A stretch of DNA of 64,000 bases from Aromatoleum diolicum (GCF_012910955.1 NZ_WTVQ01000003.1:142063-206062); one strand, 5' to 3'; positions 7,539 through 16,720 are shown, counted from the first letter of the stretch. The notes: a model not told the origin generated them from the letters alone. A program made the numbers and translations.

Positions 7539-10001
7539 ATGACAATACCCGCACGCGAGCTTTCCCCCGCGGTACCGGGCTCCGAACAGTCCGGAGGAGG
7601 GCGAAGCGGAAGAGTCGCGCAGCTTGAGGCGTGTGTGAGCCGCATCATCCTGCGCGCGAGCGATGAAGCGCAAATGCTTCAGGACACCTGCCATGCGATC
7701 GTCGATCTCGGCGGGTACGTGATGGCGTGGATCGGTTTCGCGCAGCACGACGAACGGAAAACGCTGCATTCAATGGCTCGGGCAGGCCTCGGCATGAGCG
7801 TTCTGGCCCCTGTTGACGGCACATGGGCGGAGGAGGGATGGGGCGCCGGACCTACCGGTACGGCGATTCGAACCGCGAATGTCGTGGTCGTCAGGGATAT
7901 CGGGCGGGCGATCGATCTTCATCCGGATGCACTCCACGCAGAGGCCTGCGCGCATGGCTACGGCGCAGTGTGTGCCTTGCCGCTACGTGCCGGCGATAAG
8001 GTCCTGGGCGCGCTGACGATTCTCGATGCCGAAGCTGGCGCCTTCGGTGCGGCGGAACTCGAGACCCTGGGGGGACTGGCGCGTGACCTTGCATTGGGTG
8101 TCAGCATCCTGCGCGACCGCACGGACCAACACCGCGCTGCCCAGCGATTGCTCCTGGTGGATCGGGCGCTGCGGACCCTGAGCGCCGGCAACCGGGTGCT
8201 GCTGCGCTGTACCGACGAGGCGGAGCTTCTGGCAGAGATGTGTCGTGCCGTCGTGGAGCTCGGCGGCTACCGGCTGGCGTGGGTGGGATATGCGCAGAAC
8301 GATCCCGAAAAAACCATAGTGCCCATGGCTCATGCCGGATTCAATGACGGGATGTTCGAAAAACTGCGAATGACCTGGGCGGACACACCGGACGGCCAGA
8401 TTCCACCCGCAATCGCGATTCGCACCCGCAAGCCATGCGTCCGGCTGGATTTCGCAACGGATCCGCGCTTTGCGGCGTTTCGACAAGGGGCGCACCGACG
8501 CGGCCTGAACGCGTCCAGCACCTTTCCGCTGATCGTGGATGGTGAGGTGATCGGAACTCTGGATATCGTGGCCAGCGAAGTTGACGCTTTCGGTGATGAC
8601 GAACTCGCCGTACTCAACGAGCTCTCGGCAGACCTCTCGTTTGGAATCTCGAATCTCCGGATGCGGCTGCGTCAGCGCGATGCCGAGCGCACGATCGAGC
8701 GCATGGCGTTCACCGATGCGCTGACTGGTCTGCCGAACCGCACCCGCCTGCGTGATCAGTTGGGCAGCGAAATCGACCAGGTCCGGCAGCAGCAGCGCTC
8801 GCTGGCATTGTTGGTGCTGAACGTGGACCGGTTTCGCGACATCAACGAGGTGCTCGGCTACCAGCAGGGGGACGGCCTCATCGTTGAATTGGCGCAGCGC
8901 CTCGCGAAGCAGATCGGGCCCTCTGCAATTTTGGCGCGGATGGGCGTCGACGAATTCGCCATTCTCCTCCCCGGTGCAGGCGCCGAACACGCCGAGGCGA
9001 CCGCCCGGGTGCTGCTGCGCGGCTTCAACGAGGCATTCGAAGTGGCAGGGACGCGAGTCGAAATACAGGCGAGCATCGGGATTGCCTTGTTCCCGGGGCA
9101 CGGTGCCGAGCCCGATGCGCTGATCCAGCGTGCCGACGCTGCCATGTATGAGGCCAAGCGGGAGCGCAAGGGCATCGCGGTATTCCGCGGAGACTCCGAA
9201 GCGCAAGCCCGCGAACGTCTGTCCCTGATGGCCGAATTGCGTCGGGCCATCGAGGACGATCAACTGTGCTTGTACTGCCAGCCCAAGGTGGACATGGCCA
9301 CGGGACAGGTGTGCGGCGCCGAGGCCTTGGTCCGCTGGTTGCATCCGCAGCGAGGATTGATTCTGCCGGATCGGTTCATCCCGCTCGCCGAACGCACCGG
9401 GCTCATCAATTCGCTTACCAACTGGGTACTCCATGCAGCGCTGGGCCAGTGCTACTCGTGGCGAAGTGCCGGGATCGAGTTGCCTTTGGCGGTCAATTTA
9501 TCCGCCCGTAATCTGATGGATCCGGGCTTGCTGAATCGGCTCACCGGGCTGCTCACAACCTGGGGGGCAGAGCCTGCCTGGCTACAGTTCGAATTGACCG
9601 AAAGCGCCCTGATGGAGGACGCCGCGAAGGCACTGGAAATCCTGACGCAGCTGAGCGCGATGGGGTTCCGACTCTATGTCGATGATTACGGAACCGGGTA
9701 CTCGTCGCTGAGTTACCTCCAGAAGTTGCCGATCGATGCCCTGAAAATCGACAAATCCTTCGTCCTGGGGATGCCGACCGATCGTGACTCAGCCAACATC
9801 GTCCGGTCAACCGTCGAGATGGCCCACAACATCGGTCTCGAGGTTGTCGCAGAGGGCACGGAAAATCGGCTGATCTGGGACGAACTCGCAAGTTTTCATG
9901 CCGACGTAGCGCAGGGAACGTACATCAGCAACCCCATGCCGACCGCACAATTTCAAGATTGGAGCGCCCACCACAGCATGGAATCGCGCGTGATTCACTA
10001 G
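7539..10001 (+). CDS. GAF-GAF-GGDEF-EAL cyclic-di-GMP protein
   Basis: An 820-residue soluble signalling protein: GAF domains at about 35-195 and 215-375, a GGDEF domain at 385-550 and an EAL domain at 565-815. The GGDEF signature is GVDEF (469-473), so cyclase activity is doubtful. The EAL part looks intact (AEALVRW 594-600, FELTES, VDDYGTGYSS, LKIDKSFV, AEGTEN), so it is probably a phosphodiesterase with a regulatory GGDEF. The two GAF domains resemble each other (LGGYxxAWxGxAQxDExKT in both), suggesting duplication. The start at 7539 has a strong GAAGGGAGGGG site. It is monocistronic, and its ligand is unknown. Confidence 0.9.
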   Translation: MTIPARELSPAVPGSEQSGGGRSGRVAQLEACVSRIILRASDEAQMLQDTCHAIVDLGGYVMAWIGFAQHDERKTLHSMARAGLGMSVLAPVDGTWAEEGWGAGPTGTAIRTANVVVVRDIGRAIDLHPDALHAEACAHGYGAVCALPLRAGDKVLGALTILDAEAGAFGAAELETLGGLARDLALGVSILRDRTDQHRAAQRLLLVDRALRTLSAGNRVLLRCTDEAELLAEMCRAVVELGGYRLAWVGYAQNDPEKTIVPMAHAGFNDGMFEKLRMTWADTPDGQIPPAIAIRTRKPCVRLDFATDPRFAAFRQGAHRRGLNASSTFPLIVDGEVIGTLDIVASEVDAFGDDELAVLNELSADLSFGISNLRMRLRQRDAERTIERMAFTDALTGLPNRTRLRDQLGSEIDQVRQQQRSLALLVLNVDRFRDINEVLGYQQGDGLIVELAQRLAKQIGPSAILARMGVDEFAILLPGAGAEHAEATARVLLRGFNEAFEVAGTRVEIQASIGIALFPGHGAEPDALIQRADAAMYEAKRERKGIAVFRGDSEAQARERLSLMAELRRAIEDDQLCLYCQPKVDMATGQVCGAEALVRWLHPQRGLILPDRFIPLAERTGLINSLTNWVLHAALGQCYSWRSAGIELPLAVNLSARNLMDPGLLNRLTGLLTTWGAEPAWLQFELTESALMEDAAKALEILTQLSAMGFRLYVDDYGTGYSSLSYLQKLPIDALKIDKSFVLGMPTDRDSANIVRSTVEMAHNIGLEVVAEGTENRLIWDELASFHADVAQGTYISNPMPTAQFQDWSAHHSMESRVIH

Positions 10002-10032
10002 TTACCGAACCTCCGCCTTCGACTGGCATCCC

Positions 10033-10071
10033 CAAATAAGAAAGCCGCTGATCCTTGCGAATCAACGGCTT
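10033..10071 (-). terminator. Displaced native terminator of the tRNA-Met gene
   Basis: Read leftward, AGCCGTTGAT (10070-10061) pairs with ATCAGCGGCT (10052-10043) around an 8-nt loop, with one wobble pair, followed by TTCTTATT. It lies 12 bp beyond the truncated tRNA copy at 10083-10130. That is where the terminator of an undisturbed tRNA-Met would be. Confidence 0.75.
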
Positions 10072-10082
10072 ACTGAAACTTG

Positions 10083-10130
10083 TGGTGGTGATGGGCGGAA
10101 TCGAACCGCCGACCTATGGGTTATGAATCC
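10083..10130. repeat. attL: 48-bp tRNA-Met 3'-end fragment
   Basis: Identical to 27145-27192. It includes the CCA end, the acceptor and T-arm halves and the anticodon part of tRNA-Met, and stops inside the anticodon stem. The flanking sequences differ immediately on both sides. It is not a functional tRNA gene. Confidence 0.93.
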
Positions 10131-10168
10131 GCGGTTTTCCCTATTCATTGGGGTTGATCAAAGTTCTG

Positions 10169-10192
10169 TGATTAACAAAAAATGGTTAATCA
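10169..10192. repeat. 8-bp inverted repeat in the left attachment region
   Basis: TGATTAAC and GTTAATCA flank an 8-nt A-rich spacer, between the attL core and the integrase gene. A protein site for excision/integration or integrase autoregulation is possible. The stretch 10131-10303 is otherwise noncoding and more AT-rich than the flanking chromosome. Confidence 0.5.
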
Positions 10193-10247
10193 TCAGTGGG
10201 TTATGGAAAATTAGCGTTGCACCGCATTGCATGACGTTGCTAGTATC

Positions 10248-10269
10248 TGGCTACACCGTGGCTACACGA
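10248..10269. repeat. Left copy of the 22-bp arm-type repeat
   Basis: The 22-bp unit is also found at 27068-27089. It contains GGCTACAC twice, 11 bp apart, which is one helical turn. It lies 117 bp inside the left core. An arm-type integrase or excisionase binding site is likely. Confidence 0.65.
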
Positions 10270-10303
10270 AATCGAGGTGTACCACACCCAGCCGGAGCCG
10301 ATC

Positions 10304-11689
10304 ATGCAACGCGAACGCCTTACTCCCGAACGCATCCGCCGCTTCAAGAACCCGGAAGGGGTGAAGCAAGACTTCCTGTGGGACACTGAGGCGCCCCGCC
10401 TCGCTGTGCGTGCGACCGCCGGCGCGAAGAGCTTCATCTTCGAGAGCAAGCTGAGCCGCCGTACCGTCCGCGTGACCATTGGCGACGTGCGCGCGTGGAA
10501 TCTCGACGATGCCCGTGCCGAGGCCCGCCGCCTGCAAACGCAGATTGACCAAGGCATCGACCCGCGCCAAGAGAGGGCGGAACGCATCGCCGCTGCGGAG
10601 GCCAAGCGCGAGGAGGCCCGCCGCGTCGAGGCGCCGGCGCTCGAAGCGTGGGGCGCATACGTGGAAGCCCGCAAGGCGAAGTGGAGCGCACACCATCTCG
10701 CTGACCATCAAAACGTCGCCAAGGTGGGGGGTGAGAAGCGCACTCGCGGCCGACGTAAGGGTGAGCCTGACACCACCCAGCCCGGCGCGCTCCGGTCGCT
10801 GCTTGGGCTGCCTCTGTCGCAGATCGACGCCGACCGTGTGCGTGCATGGCTGCAGGACGAATCCGCGAAGCGTCCGACACATGCGCGACTTGCCTTCGGG
10901 CTGCTACGTGCCTTCCTGAACTGGTGCGTGGATCGCCCTGAGTATCGAACACAGATCCAAGCCGACGCATGCGCGTCCCGCTTGGCGCGCGATGAACTGC
11001 CGAAGAAGGCCTCGAAGAATGATTGCCTGCAGCGCGAACAGCTGAGGCTGTGGTTCGGCCATGTGCGCGCCTTGCCCAGTCCGGTGCAGTCCGCCTATTT
11101 GCAGGTCTTGCTGTTGACCGGCGCACGCCGGGAAGAACTGGCTGGCCTGCGGTGGGAGGACGTCGATTTCCAGTGGAAAAGCCTGCGCATCCGGGACAAG
11201 GTGGACGGTGAGCGCACCATTCCTCTAACGCCCTATGTGGCCGCCCTGCTGCGTGATTTGGATCGCCGCAACGAGACCCCTCCGCCCGAATGGCGCATCC
11301 TCGACGGGAAGCGCATTCGCAACGATCTGGAGAGCTGGAGGCCGTCGGAGTGGGTTTTCAGCAGCAGGACCGCGGCATCCGGTCGGATTCAAGAGCCGCG
11401 CATCGCGCACAACAAGGCGATCGCCGCTGCCGGCCTGCCGTCCCTGACGCTGCATGGCTTGCGGCGATCGTTCGGAACCCTTGCCGAATGGGTGGAGTGC
11501 CCCGCTGGCATCAGCGCGCAAATCATGGGGCACAAGCCGTCCGCCATCGCGGAAAAGCACTATCGCCGCCGCCCGCTCGATCTGCTGCGGCAGTGGCACA
11601 CGACGATTGAGGCGTGGATTCTGGCCGAGGCCGGCATCGACCAGCCGGGCAGCGATGTAGCAGGGCCTGCGCTGCAAGCGGTGGCGTGA
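10304..11689 (+). CDS. int: Tyrosine recombinase (integrase) of the tRNA-Met element
   Basis: A 461-residue tyrosine integrase with an N-terminal arm-binding domain of the P4-like DUF4102 type (LTPERIRRFKNPEG...DTEAPRLAVRAT) and a C-terminal catalytic domain. The catalytic residues are visible: Arg275 (LLTGARREELAGLRW), His384 and Arg387 (HGLRRSF), His410 (MGHK) and Tyr420 (KHYRRRP). The ATG at 10304 has GGAG 7 nt upstream and is preferred to a GTG at 10277. It is the first gene inside attL and would recombine the 48-bp tRNA-Met core. It is followed after 3 bp by a gene of unknown function. Confidence 0.94.
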   Translation: MQRERLTPERIRRFKNPEGVKQDFLWDTEAPRLAVRATAGAKSFIFESKLSRRTVRVTIGDVRAWNLDDARAEARRLQTQIDQGIDPRQERAERIAAAEAKREEARRVEAPALEAWGAYVEARKAKWSAHHLADHQNVAKVGGEKRTRGRRKGEPDTTQPGALRSLLGLPLSQIDADRVRAWLQDESAKRPTHARLAFGLLRAFLNWCVDRPEYRTQIQADACASRLARDELPKKASKNDCLQREQLRLWFGHVRALPSPVQSAYLQVLLLTGARREELAGLRWEDVDFQWKSLRIRDKVDGERTIPLTPYVAALLRDLDRRNETPPPEWRILDGKRIRNDLESWRPSEWVFSSRTAASGRIQEPRIAHNKAIAAAGLPSLTLHGLRRSFGTLAEWVECPAGISAQIMGHKPSAIAEKHYRRRPLDLLRQWHTTIEAWILAEAGIDQPGSDVAGPALQAVA

Positions 11690-11692
11690 GCG

Positions 11693-12595
11693 ATGGGACA
11701 GGATGCAGTCGTTCAACCCGAGATAGCGGGGAGACGTTCGCGCCGAAAGCGCGGTTCGCGGGCAAAGGCGCGCGTGAAGAAGCGTGCGGAGAAGAATTAC
11801 TTCAGCCTTCAAGAAGCTGCGGACCTGCTATCCACACCAACAAACCCATTCAATGAGCAGGACATTCTCGATCTAGCGATGCGCGGGGAGTTGCGGGTTA
11901 CGTTTTTTTTTCAAGGGGAACTGCAGCGGTTCCGCTCGAAGATTGGCGGCGGTTACGCAGATCCCAGCGATGATGATTCGGAGGAGTGGCACGTTTCCAT
12001 GAAGGGCTACTTCCTCGTGCCAGCCTCTCAAATCACCCCAACGTCCCGTGAGTTTGTAATCGACGACATGCAACTTGCCGAAAGTCCTATCTATGCAAGC
12101 CGCGCATGGCAAATTGGCTCGTGGGGATATGTGCTGGCGGCATACTCTTGGGATGGTGATGATGTCGTGCACCGGGCGATTCGTGTTGATGTCAGTTCGG
12201 TTCTCGTGCCCAGATCTGACATCGAGGCCCTAACCACAGGGATGCACGTTGAGCCAGCCAGGGTGCTAGATACGCCGCCAACGAGGAATGGTGTTAGCGC
12301 CAGCTCAAAGCCTGAGCGAGGCCCAGACATAAACGGTCTCGTGTCTTGGCAGCGGGTTCTCTTGGAGTGCTGGCCTAAAATTGCGGATGCGTGCAATGGT
12401 GACCCGCCCCCCCGTCAGGCCATGAATTGGCTGAAGAAGAACGGCCCCCGGGACGTCATCCCCGCCGATCAGCCCGACGGCCAGCGCATGAGGTGGATCG
12501 GGTGCGATGGCACGATCCACTCCGTCGCCTTAAAAACGATTCAAAGCAGATTCTCCGAGTGGAAGTCGGCCGGGAACTTCCCGCCTGAAAAATAG
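11693..12595 (+). CDS. Hypothetical protein, Arg/Lys-rich N-terminus, coupled to integrase
   Basis: 300 residues, starting 3 bp after the integrase stop. Residues 13-34 are almost all Arg, Lys and Ala, as in a nucleic-acid-binding tail. This is followed by a helix pair YFSLQEAADLLSTP...FNEQDILDLAMRGEL that looks like a winged-helix or excisionase-type module, then a mixed domain without recognised motifs. A 9-T run at about 11904 falls inside the gene and is a possible frameshift hot spot. Location suggests a role in integration/excision or its control. I do not recognise the family. Confidence 0.6.
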   Translation: MGQDAVVQPEIAGRRSRRKRGSRAKARVKKRAEKNYFSLQEAADLLSTPTNPFNEQDILDLAMRGELRVTFFFQGELQRFRSKIGGGYADPSDDDSEEWHVSMKGYFLVPASQITPTSREFVIDDMQLAESPIYASRAWQIGSWGYVLAAYSWDGDDVVHRAIRVDVSSVLVPRSDIEALTTGMHVEPARVLDTPPTRNGVSASSKPERGPDINGLVSWQRVLLECWPKIADACNGDPPPRQAMNWLKKNGPRDVIPADQPDGQRMRWIGCDGTIHSVALKTIQSRFSEWKSAGNFPPEK

Positions 12596-12641
12596 TTTCC
12601 CGCAGGGTTTCCCACAGGGATTCCCACTTCCCATGTGGGAA
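12596..12641. repeat. Tandem TTTCCCrCAGGG repeats and TTCCCA/TGGGAA inverted pair
   Basis: Immediately after the stop at 12595 come TTTCCCGCAGGG, TTTCCCACAGGG and a partial ATTCCCAC in 12-bp register, then TTCCCATGTGGGAA. The same TTCCCA/TGGGAA word recurs in both orientations beyond the primase gene (16410-16720). The block lies upstream of the replication genes, so a binding site for the replication protein or a regulator is likely. Confidence 0.65.
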
Positions 12642-12682
12642 AACGGGCCGCGTTGAGAGAAATAACTTCGCACTCGTCCGAC

Positions 12683-12703
12683 GTTTCGGTATTCCGCCGA
12701 AAC
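12683..12703. promoter_or_regulatory. Inverted repeat upstream of the AlpA-like gene
   Basis: GTTTCGG and CCGAAAC flank a 7-nt spacer, ending 28 bp before the start at 12732. It is a candidate operator for the replication operon. A good AAAGGAG ribosome site follows at about 12718. Confidence 0.5.
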
Positions 12704-12731
12704 CGGCGCACCTCTCAAAGGAGCTCGACGA

Positions 12732-12977
12732 ATGCGCCCCATGACAATAACCGAAATCATCCCGACCGCATGGCGCAATGATGCGCCGCTCGCTTCCCGC
12801 ACCTACTCGACCGAACAGGCCGCCGCCGTTTTGCACGTCCGGCCGCAAACCCTTCGCGCAGCGCTGTGCCGAGCCGGGCATTACGCAGGAGTTATGCCGA
12901 TCAAACTGCCAAGTAGATTCTTGGCTTGGCCTGCTGATCAGATTGAAGCCATCGCCCGCGGGGAGGTGGCGCAATGA
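12732..12977 (+). CDS. Small AlpA/excisionase-like DNA-binding protein
   Basis: 81 residues. The segment TYSTEQAAAVLHVRPQTLRAALCRAGHYAGVMPIKLPSRFLAWPADQIEAIARGE has the layout of MerR/AlpA-type winged helix proteins: a helix-turn-helix with Q-AAA-L-V-x-T-R, a wing, and a final helix with W-PADQIEA. A strong AAAGGAG site precedes the ATG. It is the first gene of a three-gene coupled run leading to the replication protein, so it may regulate replication or excision of the element. Confidence 0.7.
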   Translation: MRPMTITEIIPTAWRNDAPLASRTYSTEQAAAVLHVRPQTLRAALCRAGHYAGVMPIKLPSRFLAWPADQIEAIARGEVAQ

Positions 12978-13348
12978 CCTCCAAGAACGGAAAAACCCGC
13001 GGGCAGGCGGGCTCTTTCGATGATGCGATCGCTTGGGAAAACGAATGCTCGAATCGTAGCGCCTCACCTGTTTCGGTACAAGCGCAGCCGACCGTTGCTG
13101 ACCTCGCGTTCGTTCAAGACGTCCTGCGAGCGGAGAGTTCGCGTCTGCAGGTCGCTCTCTATCGAGCGGATGGCTGCTCGTCGCTCGAAATTTACGGCTA
13201 TGCCCCAAAATCGGCTGCTCTACGAAAGATCAAGCGAGGAAAGAAAGTTCCGTTGGTACTCTGGAGGACGCCCCACGGAGGGGGCTACGGGGTCAGCCTA
13301 GCCGACATTCCGCGTCTTGTTGCGGCCGCAGCGCGGAGGGGGGCGTGA
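12974..13348 (+). CDS. Hypothetical protein of the replication operon
   Basis: 124 residues, overlapping the AlpA-like gene by ATGA and the next gene by TGATG, so clearly part of one translationally coupled operon. It is basic in the middle (KIKRGKKVPLVLWR). The segment LRAESSRLQVALYRADGCSSLEIYGYAPKSAALRK may form a compact alpha/beta domain. No recognised motif. It may be an accessory to the primase-helicase, judged only by position. Confidence 0.6.
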   Translation: MTSKNGKTRGQAGSFDDAIAWENECSNRSASPVSVQAQPTVADLAFVQDVLRAESSRLQVALYRADGCSSLEIYGYAPKSAALRKIKRGKKVPLVLWRTPHGGGYGVSLADIPRLVAAAARRGA

Positions 13349-16275
13349 TGGTCGCCGTGACATATCCGCCAGACACGCCCGAGCGCGTCGCATCGGCCCT
13401 GAGCTTCCTCGACGCAAGCGACCGCGACACTTGGGTTTGCATGAGTTTCGCCACGAAGGACGCCCTCGGCGAAGCAGGCCGCGATGTCTGGATGGAATGG
13501 GCCCGATCTGCGGAGAACTTCGACGAACGGGGCGCTGACGCGACGTGGCGGTCAGCCAAGGTCGGCGGCCAAGTTAGGGCCGCCTCGCTGTTCCATGCCG
13601 CGCGTCAGGCCGGTTGGCGCGACGACTCGCGCCGGGTTGCCATTGATCCCGCCGAGGCCGAGCGCCGCGGGGCCGAGCGGGCTGAGCGCGACGCCCGGGC
13701 GGCTGCGGAGGTTAAGGCCGAGCGCAAGGAGGCGGCTGCGCGGGCCGTTGCAATCTGGAACGCTGCGAAACAGGTCACCTACAACGCTTATCTGCGCGCC
13801 AAGGGCATCCGTCCGCACGGGACGCGCGTCGGTCCGTGGGAGGCCATCGATCGGCTGACGGGTGAAGTCAAGATTCTTGACGATGCAGCCTTGCTGATCC
13901 CGGCTCAAGACTTCGACGGCCAAATTTGGACGATCGAGGCAGTCCTGTCGGAAAAACTACCCGACGGCCGCAACAAGCTTTTCCTCCGCGGTGGTGCGAA
14001 AGCTGGGCGCTTCTTCCGGATTGGCGATCGGCCAGTTGAGCGGCAAGGACGGCCCATCTACGTGCTCGCGGAGGGGTTTGCGACTGGAGCGAGCATTCAT
14101 GAATGCACAGGGCATCATGTCCTCGTGGCCTTCGACTGCGGAAACCTCGCACCGGTAGCCCGGGAGCTTCGCCGACGTCATCCAGAGGCAACCATCCTGT
14201 TTGCTGCGGACAACGATCAATTCACGCCCCGAAACCCGGGCGTCGATGCCGCGCGTAAGGCGGCCGCAGAGGTTGGTGGACTGCTAGCCGTGCCGCAGTT
14301 TGCTTCACTCGACGGCGACCCGACTGACTTCAACGATCTGCACCAACGCGAGGGGGCCGTTCAGGTGATCGAGCAGGTCGTCGCCGGCCTGAAGTCAGGC
14401 CGGGTCGAGCCGGAGGCCGAGGCCGCACCAGCGGGCGATGAGCGGCGTCCCGGCTTCGCGCAGGTGCTGGAAGAAACGGAGCCGGCCGCGGTCGCGCTCG
14501 AGCGGATGCCAGAGCCCTCGGGCTCGGGCCGCGATGATGACGTTGCGCTTCGTGCAGGTTTCCTCATTCTCGGGTACGACAGAGAACTGATTTTTGTTTA
14601 TTCGCGTGAGCGACGTCAGGTGATCACCACGACGGTGCAGCGGCTCTCCCGTGAGGCGGGCCTGATCGAGTTGGCGGACCTTCTGTGGTGGGAGATGCAG
14701 TTCACCGAACCCGGGAAAGACTTCAAGCCGAAAGTCGCCGCGAACTGGATCGCGCGGATCGCGGGGCGACGCGGGGTGTATGAATCGGACCGTGTTCGTG
14801 GCCGCGGTGCGTGGTGGGACGATGGTCGCCTCGTGTTTCATCTGGGCGATCAGCTCATAGTCGATGGGGTGCCTGCCGAGATCGACTCGTTCAAGTCGCG
14901 CTTCGTGTTCGAGGCACGTCCGGCGCTCATGGCGCCAAGCGCGGTGCCGCTGAACTGTCGTGAAGGCGAAGACCTGTTGCGGGTCGCGCGGATGTTCCGC
15001 TGGGAGCACCCGGGAGCGGCGGAGCTTCTGATGGGCTGGCTGTTTCTTGCGCCGATCTGCGGAATGCTCCGGTGGCGTCCGCACGTATGGGTTGGGGCCT
15101 CGCCCGGGGCTGGCAAGTCGACCCTCATGGACAGCTTCGTGATGCCGTTACTGCCTGACAGGTGGGCTCTGCACGAACTGGGGATGACGACCGAGGCTGC
15201 TCTGCGCCAGAAACTCGCGGCTGACGCGCGCCCGGTCCTGCTTGACGAGTTCGAAGCGAACACTGAAGCGGACCGGCGGCGTGTCGAGGGTGTGCTGACG
15301 CTCATCCGGCTGTCCTCGTCGTCGGGCGAAATTTCCCGCGGCACTGTCTCCGGTCGGGCGCTCACCTTCACCGCACGATCGATGTTCCTGCTGGCGTCTG
15401 TTGGCGTAGGCCTGCATCGGCAGACCGACGAGGACCGCATCACGCGCTTGGAACTCACGAAAAACGGCGGGGGCGCTGACCGGTGGCCCGAGCTGGAGGC
15501 CGAATTGGTTAGGCTCACTCGCGACCGATCCGTTGCGCAGCGGCTGTTTGCGCGTGCGCTTGGCCGACTCGCTCTGGTGCGGGAGGCAGTCGAGGTTTTC
15601 ACCCGCGAGGCTGGTGCGATCCTGAAGTCGCAGCGCCACGGGGACCAGTACGGCACGCTCCTTGCCGGCTGCTGGTGTCTCACACACGACGCTGCGCCGA
15701 CTGTCGCTGAAGCCCGCGCCAAGATCATGCAGCACGAGCTTGCGGAGTTCGGTGCGGGTGCCTCGGCGAGCGGCGATGACTCGTCCAACGCTTTGAACGC
15801 GATCCTCAGTGCCGTCATCCGTCTTGATGGCGGGAAGGCGCTCACGGTGAGCCAGTTGATTGAGATCGCAACGTTGCCGTCTGGCTATGAAGAGAACCCG
15901 TCGGGGCTGCTTGGGGTGAGCCGGAAGGAGGCGGACCACCAGTTGCAGCTCCACGGCATCCGGGTCCGTCCATCCTCTGGTTCAGACGACAACGGAGAGG
16001 TGATGTTCGCCATGGCTCACCGGCATCTTCTCAGCCTCGTGGCAGATACCGATTTCGCGACTGACCTGATCGGGCGCCTTGCTCGGTTAACCGGCGCGTG
16101 GAAGTCGCGCGAGGGGAAGCCGAAGGCAAAGCTCCGCTTCGCGGGGGCGACGCTGCGCTACGTGGCCGTTCCGCTCAGCCTGTGCGTAAGTACCGATGAT
16201 GACGCCGGGCTCGATTGCTCGGTCATCGGGTCGTCGCTGCCGAGGCACGACTACGCTGCGCATGCGCCGTTCTGA
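13348..16275 (+). CDS. PriCT/Toprim primase-helicase (DUF927-like) replication protein
   Basis: 975 residues. An N-terminal PriCT-2-like segment (ASALSFLDASDRDTWVCMSFA, 16-35, to about 90) is followed by a charged linker, then a Toprim domain with Glu242 (VLAEGFATGAS) and the acidic pair in AADND (286-290). The C-terminal helicase part has Walker A GASPGAGKST (583-592) and Walker B LLDEFEAN (631-638). Such fusions prime and unwind replication origins of satellites and plasmids, like P4 alpha. The ATG at 13348 follows GGAGG and overlaps the previous stop. Iteron-like repeats lie directly downstream, so an autonomous replication phase is likely. Confidence 0.85.
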   Translation: MVAVTYPPDTPERVASALSFLDASDRDTWVCMSFATKDALGEAGRDVWMEWARSAENFDERGADATWRSAKVGGQVRAASLFHAARQAGWRDDSRRVAIDPAEAERRGAERAERDARAAAEVKAERKEAAARAVAIWNAAKQVTYNAYLRAKGIRPHGTRVGPWEAIDRLTGEVKILDDAALLIPAQDFDGQIWTIEAVLSEKLPDGRNKLFLRGGAKAGRFFRIGDRPVERQGRPIYVLAEGFATGASIHECTGHHVLVAFDCGNLAPVARELRRRHPEATILFAADNDQFTPRNPGVDAARKAAAEVGGLLAVPQFASLDGDPTDFNDLHQREGAVQVIEQVVAGLKSGRVEPEAEAAPAGDERRPGFAQVLEETEPAAVALERMPEPSGSGRDDDVALRAGFLILGYDRELIFVYSRERRQVITTTVQRLSREAGLIELADLLWWEMQFTEPGKDFKPKVAANWIARIAGRRGVYESDRVRGRGAWWDDGRLVFHLGDQLIVDGVPAEIDSFKSRFVFEARPALMAPSAVPLNCREGEDLLRVARMFRWEHPGAAELLMGWLFLAPICGMLRWRPHVWVGASPGAGKSTLMDSFVMPLLPDRWALHELGMTTEAALRQKLAADARPVLLDEFEANTEADRRRVEGVLTLIRLSSSSGEISRGTVSGRALTFTARSMFLLASVGVGLHRQTDEDRITRLELTKNGGGADRWPELEAELVRLTRDRSVAQRLFARALGRLALVREAVEVFTREAGAILKSQRHGDQYGTLLAGCWCLTHDAAPTVAEARAKIMQHELAEFGAGASASGDDSSNALNAILSAVIRLDGGKALTVSQLIEIATLPSGYEENPSGLLGVSRKEADHQLQLHGIRVRPSSGSDDNGEVMFAMAHRHLLSLVADTDFATDLIGRLARLTGAWKSREGKPKAKLRFAGATLRYVAVPLSLCVSTDDDAGLDCSVIGSSLPRHDYAAHAPF

Positions 16276-16409
16276 TCGGCTGCTGCACTGCGAGTCCAAC
16301 GCAGCCCGCCGAGTGCAGGCCTTTTTTCTTCATGCCGTTGGCGGGCGGGCGCCTTGCGTGCCAGCGGGGCGGTGTCCTGCGCGTCGACGTCGCTAAGCGC
16401 AATGGATTT

Positions 16410-16720
16410 GTTCCCATGTTCCCATCTCGTTCTCGGCATGGGAACAAACATGGGAATGCCTGAAACCCTTAGAAAGAGTGGGCTTTAGTTAAGTTGTTCC
16501 CATGTTCCCAAGAAATAAATAGAGGCTACTGGGGACGGTTGCTACTACGGTGTGTCAGGGGGGGCGGCGCCGGTATCCGGGTTCAGCACTCCTATTTATC
16601 TTTTGTGTGCGGAAAACGTGGGAACATGGGGGCAAAACCGCGGAAACCCTTTAATTACGCGGGTTATCGCTGATCTCATCCATTGGGAACCGCGAAAACG
16701 GCGTGGGAACATGGGAACAG
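16410..16720. repeat. Iteron-like GGGAACATGGG repeats, candidate origin
   Basis: In the gene-free stretch 16276-16886, the word GGGAACATGGGAAC or its complement appears in clusters at 16410-16425, 16438-16457, 16496-16510, 16618-16632 and 16703-16720, with single words such as TTGGGAACC at 16683. They occur in both orientations, and TTAAG/AATAAATAG-type AT-rich DNA lies between. The position just beyond the primase-helicase and the shared word with 12596-12641 suggest replication-protein binding sites. No open frame with coding character is seen here. Confidence 0.7.

Noticed and set aside
7983..9434. 483-codon leftward frame
   Set aside because: It lies entirely within the GAF-GGDEF-EAL gene on the opposite strand, with no recognisable domain and no ribosome site.
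10123..10389. Open frame beginning in the attL repeat
   Set aside because: It starts inside the truncated tRNA, runs through the integrase start in another frame and has no ribosome site or coding character.
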